Origin: JAWXUT01 sp044426075 | GTDB lineage: Bacteria; Bacillota; Clostridia; Christensenellales; DTU072 | Direction of reading: 5' to 3' | DNA length: 33,798 bases | Assembly: GCA_044426075.1 (NCBI GenBank) | Contig: JAWXUT010000004.1 | Coordinates: forward strand, 1 to 33,798 | Part shown: piece after piece, positions 14,094 to 21,211 of the stretch | Layout: every line of letters begins with the position of its first letter | How positions within the stretch are numbered: position 1 is the stretch's first letter | Notes under the pieces: model-generated | Told to the model about the DNA's origin: nothing | Database searches by the model: none | What the model saw: only the letters and a program-made list of their open reading frames with translations | Program-made: the position numbers and the translations under genes

Positions 14094-14468
14094 ATGGCAG
14101 ATATTGCAAAATTTATTGAAGAAATCAAGACATTAACAGTTCTTGAATTAAATGATCTAGTTAAAGCACTAGAAGTAGAGTTCGGCGTAAGCGCAGCAGC
14201 ACAAGTTGCAGCAGGTGGCGCAGCAGTTGCTGAGGCAGCTCCAGTAGAAGAGAAAACAGAATTCGACGTTGTACTAGTTAGCGCTGGTAGCAACAAAATC
14301 GCTGTTATCAAAGCAGTTCGTGAAGCTGTTGGTGGCTTAGGTCTAGTTGAGGCTAAAGGTCTTGTTGAAGGCGCACCAAAAACACTTAAAGAAGGTCTTC
14401 CAAAAGACGCTGCAGACGCAATGGCTGAGAAGCTAAAAGCTGCTGGTGCAGAAGTTGAAGTTAAATAA
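14094..14468 (+). CDS. rplL: 50S ribosomal protein L7/L12
   Basis: A 124-aa acidic stalk protein that recruits translational GTPases such as EF-G and EF-Tu, both encoded near the right end of this window. N-terminal dimerisation helix (LNDLVKALEVEFGV), an Ala-rich hinge (about 36-52), and a C-terminal domain with EFDVVLVSAGSNKIAVIKAVR, GLGLVEAKGLVEGAPK and the end GAEVEVK. Length is standard. In many bacteria rpoB follows; here a strong terminator follows instead. Confidence 0.97.
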   Translation: MADIAKFIEEIKTLTVLELNDLVKALEVEFGVSAAAQVAAGGAAVAEAAPVEEKTEFDVVLVSAGSNKIAVIKAVREAVGGLGLVEAKGLVEGAPKTLKEGLPKDAADAMAEKLKAAGAEVEVK

Positions 14469-14491
14469 TTAAATATTTAGTTCAAAAAAAC

Positions 14492-14528
14492 ATAGCCCTT
14501 ATTACTTAGGTAATGGGGCTATTTTTTA
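14492..14528. terminator. Bidirectional terminator between rplL and the DUF1540 gene
   Basis: ATAGCCC...ATTAC pairs with GTAAT...GGGCTAT around loop TTAG with a small bulge (14492-14522). A T run follows on the plus strand and an A run precedes it, giving a T run on the minus strand too, so it can end both rplL and the convergent DUF1540 gene. Confidence 0.85.
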
Positions 14529-14550
14529 TGAAGAAACAAGCGTTTATGGA

Positions 14551-14850
14551 TTATTTTAAGCGCGTTTTGCATTTTGTGCGCATCATATTATCTTGCACAA
14601 AAATAGAAGTTGCTCCGCAGCGGTTGTTTGAATTATACTGGCATTCTGCGTGGCATTGCACAGTTGCAGGAGCATCTTGCAGAAACTCATCACTTGCTTC
14701 AAGTTCGGCAAAAGTTTGTTCTAATGCACCACCAGCGCGCTTAATTTTACTTTGGCACTGCGCTTTATCATTAAATACAACCACCCCCGCATTGCAGTGT
14801 GATTTCAAATTATGTTGACAGTTTATTGTATTGCATTTTAATTGATTCAT
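14551..14850 (-). CDS. Protein with two DUF1540-type Cys motifs
   Basis: A 99-aa protein of unknown function. ATG at 14850 is preceded on its strand by GAGGTG. The N-terminal half has LKCNTINCQHNLKSHCNAG then a later Cys (AQC), and the C-terminal half has VQCHAECQYNSNNRCGA then TKC. Each half fits the DUF1540 pattern C-x3/4-C-x-(Y/H)N-x4-C-x-A...C seen in clostridial proteins, often in two copies and thought to bind metal. The linker between (about 37-60) is a charged helix. It is encoded against its neighbours, between rplL and rplI. Its promoter is not clear; TATAAT on the minus strand at 14893-14888 is a possible -10. Confidence 0.8.
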   Translation of the reverse strand: MNQLKCNTINCQHNLKSHCNAGVVVFNDKAQCQSKIKRAGGALEQTFAELEASDEFLQDAPATVQCHAECQYNSNNRCGATSIFVQDNMMRTKCKTRLK

Positions 14851-14904
14851 AATTCACCTCAACTATATTATTAGAATATATGAGCAAATTATACATTGGT
14901 GGTA

Positions 14905-14933
14905 TTGACTTTTTGTTAAAATAGTGCTATTAT
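14905..14933 (+). promoter_or_regulatory. rplI promoter
   Basis: TTGACT (14905-14910), a 17-bp spacer ending in TGC, TATTAT (14928-14933). It overlaps the upstream region of the divergent DUF1540 gene. Confidence 0.75.
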
Positions 14934-14954
14934 ATATTAACGAAGGTTTTATAA

Positions 14955-14968
14955 CTGGGTTCGCCCAG
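14955..14968 (+). promoter_or_regulatory. UUCG-capped hairpin touching the rplI ribosome site
   Basis: CTGGG-TTCG-CCCAG is a 5-bp stem with a TTCG loop (14955-14968), followed at once by AAAGGAG (14969-14975). The compact hairpin in a 40-base leader could protect the mRNA end or tune initiation. Confidence 0.6.
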
Positions 14969-14980
14969 AAAGGAGTTTAT

Positions 14981-15427
14981 ATGAAAGTTATTTTATCAGT
15001 TGATGTGCAAGGGCACGGCAAAAAAGGTGATGTAGTTACGGTTAATGACGGATATGCACGCAACTTCCTTTTGCCTAAAAAAATGGCGGTGGAAGCAACA
15101 AAGGCTATTCTTATCCAACATCAACAGATGTTAGATAAAGCGGCTCGCATTGCAGAAGAACAAAAGCAAGAGGCACTAGCGCTAGGCAAAAAAATTAGCG
15201 GCGCAACTATTGTTGTTCATGTTAGATGCGGTGACGGGAAAATGTATGGCAGTGTTACAACACAAGATATTTCAGATGCACTTAAAAGTGAGGGCTATGT
15301 TGTAGATAAAAAGAAAATTACAATTAAAGATCCTATTAAATCACCTGGAGTTTATGAAGTTAGCGTAAAAGTTTACAAAGAAACCGTTGTAAAGATTAAA
15401 GTTAGCGTAGTTGGCGACAAAGCATAA
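14981..15427 (+). CDS. rplI: 50S ribosomal protein L9
   Basis: A 148-aa two-domain protein that binds 23S rRNA near the L1 stalk. N-terminal domain MKVILSVDVQGHGKKGDVVT, then VNDGYARNFLLPKKMA, a long central helix (about 42-75) and a C-terminal domain with GDGKMYGSVTTQDI and KDPIKSPGVYEV. Start is ATG 14981 behind AAAGGAG; the frame is open further upstream, but that part is leader. It has its own promoter and terminator. In Bacillota rplI usually sits elsewhere (near dnaB/rpsR), so its place between rplL and rpoB is uncommon. Confidence 0.96.
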   Translation: MKVILSVDVQGHGKKGDVVTVNDGYARNFLLPKKMAVEATKAILIQHQQMLDKAARIAEEQKQEALALGKKISGATIVVHVRCGDGKMYGSVTTQDISDALKSEGYVVDKKKITIKDPIKSPGVYEVSVKVYKETVVKIKVSVVGDKA

Positions 15428-15436
15428 TATCAAAAT

Positions 15437-15471
15437 GGGCTGTAAAGAAAAAATCTTTGCAGCCCTTTTTT
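15437..15471 (+). terminator. rplI terminator
   Basis: GGGCTG...AAAGA pairs with TCTTT...CAGCCC (15437-15465), and six T follow. On the other strand a shorter T run follows the same stem, so it may also help to end ispDF. Confidence 0.85.
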
Positions 15472-15529
15472 AAGTTTAAGTTATAGTGAATAGTGAAGAA
15501 GTTTAGTATAATTCATTAAATTCACATGG

Positions 15530-16624
15530 TTATAAAATAGTTATAAGCGCGTGGCACGATATTGTGTTGGGCGCTGTTTTTTCGGTTGTTTTTGCAGATA
15601 TTGAGATGTTTGTTTGCGATATGTTTAATAGGGTGGATAAGTTGTTTCGCATAGCTTCAATGTGTGGTTGAAGTTTTGGATTATCTGCTATTATTATTAA
15701 ATTTACAGTTTGTATGCGTCTGTTGTGATTTGCAAAAATGCACAGTGCTTTTTCTAATAATATGGTGCTGGCTATGCCTTTAAATTGGGGGTCAGTGTCG
15801 CTAAAATGCGTGCCAATGTCACGCTCACCTATTGCGGAGAATAGCGCGTCAATTAATGCGTGCAAACAGAGGTCGCCGTCAGAATGGGCAACAATGCCAA
15901 GTGGCGAATCTATCTCTATTCCGCACAAAACTAGCTTGTTTCCTTCTGATAGACGGTGTAAATCGTATCCGCTGCCAATTTTAATTTGCGTGCCAACATA
16001 GTCGGCGGGGGTGGTTAGTTTGCGATTTTCGGGGTCGCCCTCAACTATGTGTGCGGGTTTTATAAATGTAGAATAGAGTTGACTTTCATCTGTAAAACTG
16101 GCGTTGCCTTTTAACGCGAATGCTCTTTTTATTTCTGCCGTGTTAAAGGCTTGAGGGGTGCTCACTGTGCATAACTTTTCGCGGGGGAAACCACTAACTA
16201 TGCATCCATTTTCACACTCGCATACACTATCTGTAACCGCCAATGCGGGAATTGCACTGCCGTATTTTTCAGCTGAATTGGCTAGCATTGCAATGTGATT
16301 TGGACGCACAAAGGGGCGCGCTCCGTCGTGAATTAACACTATAGGTGCGGTAACTTCCGCTAGTCCGTTTTGTACAGAAGCAGTGCGATTTTCTCCACCT
16401 TTTACAAATACTATTTCGTCAATATCCGACAACAAACTGCGTGCAGCTGCAATATCTTGTTCTTTTAACACCACAATTATGCGCGCAATACCTAGAACTC
16501 CGCAAAACGCTTGCACGCTACGGCGCAACACACTTTCTGTGCCAAGTGGCAAAAAAACCTTGTTTTCACCCATTCTAACACCATTGCCACCGCCTACGAT
16601 GACTGCATCAAATACCCTACGCAT
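15530..16624 (-). CDS. ispDF: Bifunctional IspD/IspF (MEP isoprenoid pathway)
   Basis: A 364-aa fusion of 2-C-methyl-D-erythritol 4-phosphate cytidylyltransferase (about 1-210) and 2-C-methyl-D-erythritol 2,4-cyclodiphosphate synthase (about 214-364). The IspD part has the CTP loop GGGNGVRMGENK (11-22), GGENRTASVQNGL (76-88), HDGARPFV (99-106) and RKLTTPADY (201-209). The IspF part has metal ligands D221 and H223 (YDLHRL) and H255 (LCLHALIDA), and the segments AHSDGD and FSDTDPQFKG. The C-terminus is odd: after AKTTEK the usual LGFxGRxEG stretch is replaced by TAPNT before ISCHAL. Starts at ATG 16624, overlapping the rqcP stop by eight bases, so translation is probably coupled. Confidence 0.93.
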   Translation of the reverse strand: MRRVFDAVIVGGGNGVRMGENKVFLPLGTESVLRRSVQAFCGVLGIARIIVVLKEQDIAAARSLLSDIDEIVFVKGGENRTASVQNGLAEVTAPIVLIHDGARPFVRPNHIAMLANSAEKYGSAIPALAVTDSVCECENGCIVSGFPREKLCTVSTPQAFNTAEIKRAFALKGNASFTDESQLYSTFIKPAHIVEGDPENRKLTTPADYVGTQIKIGSGYDLHRLSEGNKLVLCGIEIDSPLGIVAHSDGDLCLHALIDALFSAIGERDIGTHFSDTDPQFKGIASTILLEKALCIFANHNRRIQTVNLIIIADNPKLQPHIEAMRNNLSTLLNISQTNISISAKTTEKTAPNTISCHALITIL

Positions 16625-16868
16625 CTATGATTGACTCGTACAAATCTTGTGCATCTGACTTAGATACATTGCCAACGGGCACCTTTGTAACCTTAAAAAA
16701 TACATCTTTATCGCCAAATCTGATGCCAATTACATCACCAACTTTTACTTCTTTGCTGGGTTTTGACTGCTTGCCATTTATGGTTATTCGGTCTGCGTCG
16801 CAGGCTTCGTTTGCCACTGTTCTGCGCTTTATTATGCGTGAAACTTTTAAATACTTATCTAATCTCAT
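16617..16868 (-). CDS. rqcP: Ribosome quality control S4-domain protein RqcP
   Basis: An 83-aa single S4 domain protein. MRLDKYLKVSRIIKRRTVAN at the start, then DRITINGKQSKPSKEVKVGD and IGIRFGDKDVFFKV, closely follows the Bacillota YabO/RqcP pattern. RqcP stabilises the P-site tRNA on stalled 50S-nascent chain complexes during Ala tailing. ATG at 16868 follows GAGGT on its strand. It overlaps ispDF by eight bases and is divergent from rpoB. Confidence 0.9.
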   Translation of the reverse strand: MRLDKYLKVSRIIKRRTVANEACDADRITINGKQSKPSKEVKVGDVIGIRFGDKDVFFKVTKVPVGNVSKSDAQDLYESIIDA

Positions 16869-16888
16869 CTATATTTACCTCACTAAAA

Positions 16889-16917
16889 ATTATACCATAT
16901 AGCGCGAAAAAATTCAA
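16889..16917 (-). promoter_or_regulatory. Promoter of rqcP-ispDF
   Basis: On the minus strand TTGAAT (16917-16912), a 17-bp spacer ending in TGG, TATAAT (16894-16889), about 20 bases before the rqcP start. Confidence 0.75.
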
Positions 16918-17143
16918 GAGCATAATGCGGTTTGTGTGGTTAATTTGCAAAGAAACACCGCGCTAGCAACTATCCTCGGTAATTTAAAAGTAAAACTTTT
17001 AAAATATTTACATAAAAATATGAAAATTTCATTGGTGAATAATGGCAAAAACTGGTGGATTTTGCGGTGTTTTTTGTCGGAATTATAAGGCGAAAACTGG
17101 TAAAAAAATATTTATATATATATTATATATTAATAATAATCGC
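16918..17143. other. AT-rich divergent region between rqcP and rpoB promoters
   Basis: No gene is seen. It has a perfect A/T hairpin TTTAAAAG (16983-16990) with CTTTTAAA (16996-17003), and a sequence AAAACTGGT found twice (near 17047 and 17093). The stretch before 17140 is almost pure A/T and may act as an UP-type element for the rpoB promoter. Confidence 0.4.
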
Positions 17144-17172
17144 TTGACCGCTATGAATTATTGTGGTATAAT
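17144..17172 (+). promoter_or_regulatory. rpoBC promoter
   Basis: TTGACC (17144-17149), a 17-bp spacer ending in TGG, TATAAT (17167-17172), preceded by a very A/T-rich tract. Confidence 0.85.
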
Positions 17173-17211
17173 GTTAAAATCGTGAACTATGCGGGCAAGA
17201 GCCAAAAAAAT

Positions 17212-17254
17212 CTCCTAAATATCTAAATTTTGGGGATATAGGGGGTTTTGTCGC
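17212..17254 (+). promoter_or_regulatory. Hairpin in the rpoB leader, possible attenuator
   Basis: CTCCT and ATATC (17212-17223) pair with GATAT and AGGGG (17235-17244), with two bulged A residues. TTTTG and, after GTCGCA, TTTTT follow. It lies in the middle of a leader of about 150 bases. Confidence 0.45.
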
Positions 17255-17326
17255 ATTTTTGCACGAAAAAAATATATTGTGTTGTTTTTTAGCGCAATAT
17301 GCAATAATTTCAAAGGAGCGTACAAG

Positions 17327-20300
17327 ATGTCATCAATACACAAAGTACAACGCGGTAAAGTTGAAAGAATGTCTTTTGGTAAAATTAAAGATATACTTCA
17401 AGTCCCCTATCTTATCGAGGTTCAAAAGAAGTCATATGAGAATTTCTTCAAATATGGCATAAGAGAGGTGCTTGACGATTTTTCACCAATTTCTGACAAC
17501 AACAACGGCAGGTTAGAATTGGAATTTTTGGAACACACCATTGGTGCAAAAGGAAAATACTCACTAGCTGAGTGTAAAAACCGTGATGCAACATATGAAC
17601 TTCCATTACGTGTAAAATTAAGACTTACCAACAAAGAAACAGGACAAAAACTTGAGCAAGTTGTTTTTATGGGAGACTTCCCAAAAATGACCGACAACGG
17701 TACATTTATTATCAACGGTTCAGAGCGTGTTGTAGTTAGCCAATTGGGTAGAAGCCCAGGTGTTAACACAGTTTTAAATGAAAAAGGTGGTTTTGACACA
17801 TCATTGCATCCATACAGAGGTGCTTGGTTAGAATTTATGCAAGATATCAGCAACAGCACTGGTGCAGTTACTTTATCTGTTCGCGTAGATAGAAACAAAA
17901 AGATTACAGCAACCTTACTATTGAGGGCATTGGGATATGGCAGCAACGAAGTTTTGGCTGAGTTGTTTGATAACGATCCAATTATTGCAGCTACATGTTT
18001 AAAAGACGGTTCAACTAGCAACAGCAGTGATGCTAGGCGTGATGTATACTTGAAGCTTCGTCAAGGCGAGCAAACAAGTAATGCAGCGTTTGATAACCAC
18101 TTAAAGAATGTATTTTACGATGTAAAGCGTTATGACCTTTCAAGAGTTGGTCGTTACAAATACAACCAATACTTGGGTCTAGCAAGGCGCATTGAAGGAT
18201 TGGTTGCTGCAGAAGATGTTATTTATAACGGAGAAGTACTTGCAGAAGCTGGTGCAGAAATCGATAAAGAGACAGCACTTGTTATCCAAAACACTGGTAT
18301 GAGTTTTGTTAGGGTTGAGCTTGAAAATGGCAAAATCTGCAAAATTATAGGTAACCGCACGGTTGATTTGGGCGCATACATTGATTGTGACCCTAAAACA
18401 CTTGGCGTGTTAGAACACGTATATTATCCAAACCTATTGCCACTACTTGAAGAGTATGCAGACGATATGGAAGGCTTGAAAGTTGCAATAAAAGAAAATG
18501 CTAAAACATTGGTTTTAAAGCATATTTCTATTGATGACATCATTGCAGCTGTAAGTTACAACTTGAATATGCGTGCCATGACTTCAGCCGGCATACTTGA
18601 AATTGACAACATCGATCACTTGGCAAATCGTCGTGTACGTGCTGTTGGTGAGTTGTTGCAAAACCAATTCCGTTTGGGTATGGCAAGGTTAGAGAGAGTT
18701 GTTAAAGAGAGAATGAACATCACTGATGTTAACGAAGTAACAGCACAATCATTGATTAATATCAGACCAGTATCTGCTGCAATCCGCGAGTTTTTCGGCA
18801 GTTCACAGTTGTCACAATTTATGGATCAACCAAACCCAATTGCAGAATTGACACATAAAAGGAAATTATCTGCTTTAGGACCTGGTGGTTTGAACAGAGA
18901 GCGTGCGGGCTTTGAAGTTCGTGACGTTCACCATACTCACTACGGCAGAATGTGTCCTATTGAAACTCCAGAAGGACAAAACATTGGTCTTATTACATCA
19001 CTAAGTTCATATGCAAGAGTAAATGAATACGGTTTTATTGAATCTCCTTATCGTAGAGTAGATAAAGCAACTGGTGTTGTTACAGAAGAAGTTGTATATT
19101 TAGATGCAGCTTTAGAAGATAAATATATTATCGCTCAAGCAAATGAGCCATTGACAGAAGACGGACATTTTGTTCATACAAGGGTAACTTGCCGTCACAA
19201 AGAAGATATTAAAGAGTATCACGCAGAAGATATCGATTTTATGGACGTATCTCCACAACAATTGGTATCAATTGCAGCATCTCTAATTCCTTTCTTAGAA
19301 AACGATGATGCTAACCGCGCATTGATGGGATCAAACATGCAACGCCAAGCTGTGCCACTTTTAAAACCACAAGCTCCAATTATCGGAACTGGTATGGAAT
19401 ACAAAGTTGCCCACGATAGTGGTGTATGTATTTTAGCACAAGAAGACGGTGTAGTAACATATGTAAGTGCAAACCGCATTGTTATTACTGACGCAGAAGG
19501 TTTTGAGCATAGTTATGAATTGTCTAAATTCGCTTGCAGCAACCAAGGCACTTGTATCAACCAAAAACCACTTGTTCACAAAGGTGATATAGTTAAAAAA
19601 GATGATACACTTGCTGACGGACCTAGCACAGAAAACGGCGAGTTAGCTTTAGGTAGAAATATTCTTATCGGATTTATGACTTGGGAAGGTTACAACTACG
19701 AAGATGCTATCTTGATTTCTGAAGATATCGTTAAAGAAGATGTATTTACAAGTATCCATATTGAAAAATATGAATTAGAATGCCGCGATACAAAACTTGG
19801 CGAAGAGCAAATTACAAGAGATATCCCTAACGTAGGTGAAGATATGCTTAAATACCTTGACGAAGACGGCGTTATAACCGTGGGCGCAGAGGTAAGAAGT
19901 GGCGATTATCTAGTAGGTAAAGTTACACCAAAGGGTGAAACAGAGCCAACTCCAGAAGAGCGTTTGCTTAAAGCAATTTTCGGCGACAAGGCACGTGAGG
20001 TTCGTGATGTATCTCTAAAGGTTCCAAACGGAAGCGGTGGTATTGTTGTTGATGTTAAGGTTTTCACAAGAGAGAATAAAGACGAGTTAGATCCAGGCGT
20101 AAACAAACTAGTTCGCGTATATATCGCACAAAAACGTAAAATTGGCGTGGGCGATAAGATGGCTGGACGACACGGAAACAAGGGTGTTATCTCACGCGTA
20201 TTACCTCGTGAAGATATGCCATTTATGGCAGACGGCACACCACTACAAATCGTGCTTAACCCACTAGGCGTTCCTAGCCGTATGAATATCGGACAAGTTC

Positions 20301-21199
20301 TAGAAGTTCACTTAGGTCTAGTAGCAAATATGCTTGGATTTAAAGTTGCAACTCCAGTTTTCGACGGTGCGTCTGAAAATGATATTAAAGAGTTGTTTGA
20401 ACAAAATAACCTACCAAACAATGGTAAATTGCAATTGTTTGACGGCAGAACCGGTGAACCATTTGAAAACACAGTTACAGTTGGATATATGTATATGCTA
20501 AAACTTATCCACTTGGTTGATGACAAAATTCACGCTCGTTCAGTTGGACCATACAGTTTGGTTACACAACAACCTTTGGGTGGTAAAGCTCAATTTGGTG
20601 GACAACGTTTCGGTGAGATGGAAGTTTGGGCATTGGAAGCATATGGTGCTGCTAATATCCTACAAGAAGTTCTTACAGTTAAGTCAGATGACGTTATGGG
20701 TCGCCAAAAGATATTCGATAGCATTATGAAACAAAATGTTACAGCAGAACCTGGTTTACCAGAGGCATTTAAAGTTCTTAAAAAAGAGATGCAAAGTTTG
20801 TGCTTAGAGATTAAACTTCTAAATGAAGGAAGTGAAGAAGTTACTCTTGGTGACAGCTACGATGACGATAAAGAGTTCGTTTCATCTGCAACTAAGAGCA
20901 GTGAAGAGGTTGTTGATGTATTCGGTGGCGAAGCTAGCGACATTGGTGACAGCGCGTTTGGCGGATTGTTCGGTGACGACGACGCAGACGATGATGCACT
21001 AGGCGGATTGTTCGGCAGTCTTGCTGGTGAAGGTGGATTGCTAGGTGACGACTTCGATGATGACTTTATGGATAAAGACGACATTTTTGAAGACGACACA
21101 GAAAGCGATTTAGAAGATGATTACGAGTCAGAGGACGATTACAACGGAGTAGAAGCTCTACTACAAGGTGAGTTCGACGATGACGACTCAAACAATTAG
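17327..21199 (+). CDS. rpoB: DNA-directed RNA polymerase subunit beta
   Basis: The 1290-aa beta subunit forms half of the catalytic cleft. Start is ATG 17327 (MSSIHKVQRGKVERMSFGKI), eight bases after AAGGAG; the frame is open from 17279 without a ribosome site. Landmarks: NGSERVVVSQLGRSPGV; the rifampicin region GSSQLSQFMDQ, then THKRKLSALGPGGLNRERAG (wild-type residues at the usual resistance positions D, H and S); GDKMAGRHGNKGVIS; and near the end SDDVMGRQKIFDSIMK. The last 105 residues (from about 1186) are a low-complexity acidic tail with 39 Asp/Glu, two Lys and no Arg, and GGLFG repeats. That is longer than usual for Bacillota. rpoC starts 12 bases later. Confidence 0.98.
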   Translation: MSSIHKVQRGKVERMSFGKIKDILQVPYLIEVQKKSYENFFKYGIREVLDDFSPISDNNNGRLELEFLEHTIGAKGKYSLAECKNRDATYELPLRVKLRLTNKETGQKLEQVVFMGDFPKMTDNGTFIINGSERVVVSQLGRSPGVNTVLNEKGGFDTSLHPYRGAWLEFMQDISNSTGAVTLSVRVDRNKKITATLLLRALGYGSNEVLAELFDNDPIIAATCLKDGSTSNSSDARRDVYLKLRQGEQTSNAAFDNHLKNVFYDVKRYDLSRVGRYKYNQYLGLARRIEGLVAAEDVIYNGEVLAEAGAEIDKETALVIQNTGMSFVRVELENGKICKIIGNRTVDLGAYIDCDPKTLGVLEHVYYPNLLPLLEEYADDMEGLKVAIKENAKTLVLKHISIDDIIAAVSYNLNMRAMTSAGILEIDNIDHLANRRVRAVGELLQNQFRLGMARLERVVKERMNITDVNEVTAQSLINIRPVSAAIREFFGSSQLSQFMDQPNPIAELTHKRKLSALGPGGLNRERAGFEVRDVHHTHYGRMCPIETPEGQNIGLITSLSSYARVNEYGFIESPYRRVDKATGVVTEEVVYLDAALEDKYIIAQANEPLTEDGHFVHTRVTCRHKEDIKEYHAEDIDFMDVSPQQLVSIAASLIPFLENDDANRALMGSNMQRQAVPLLKPQAPIIGTGMEYKVAHDSGVCILAQEDGVVTYVSANRIVITDAEGFEHSYELSKFACSNQGTCINQKPLVHKGDIVKKDDTLADGPSTENGELALGRNILIGFMTWEGYNYEDAILISEDIVKEDVFTSIHIEKYELECRDTKLGEEQITRDIPNVGEDMLKYLDEDGVITVGAEVRSGDYLVGKVTPKGETEPTPEERLLKAIFGDKAREVRDVSLKVPNGSGGIVVDVKVFTRENKDELDPGVNKLVRVYIAQKRKIGVGDKMAGRHGNKGVISRVLPREDMPFMADGTPLQIVLNPLGVPSRMNIGQVLEVHLGLVANMLGFKVATPVFDGASENDIKELFEQNNLPNNGKLQLFDGRTGEPFENTVTVGYMYMLKLIHLVDDKIHARSVGPYSLVTQQPLGGKAQFGGQRFGEMEVWALEAYGAANILQEVLTVKSDDVMGRQKIFDSIMKQNVTAEPGLPEAFKVLKKEMQSLCLEIKLLNEGSEEVTLGDSYDDDKEFVSSATKSSEEVVDVFGGEASDIGDSAFGGLFGDDDADDDALGGLFGSLAGEGGLLGDDFDDDFMDKDDIFEDDTESDLEDDYESEDDYNGVEALLQGEFDDDDSNN

Positions 21200-21211
21200 T
21201 GAGGTAACAAT

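Noticed and set aside
14924..14980. Upstream extension of the rplI frame
   Set aside because: It overlaps the promoter and the TTCG hairpin; L9 starts with MKVILS at 14981.
15738..16001. Plus-strand frames inside ispDF and rqcP
   Set aside because: They overlap well-supported genes on the minus strand and have no ribosome sites.
17279..17326. Upstream extension of the rpoB frame
   Set aside because: No ribosome site, and the extra residues do not resemble any RpoB start. AAGGAG points to ATG 17327.
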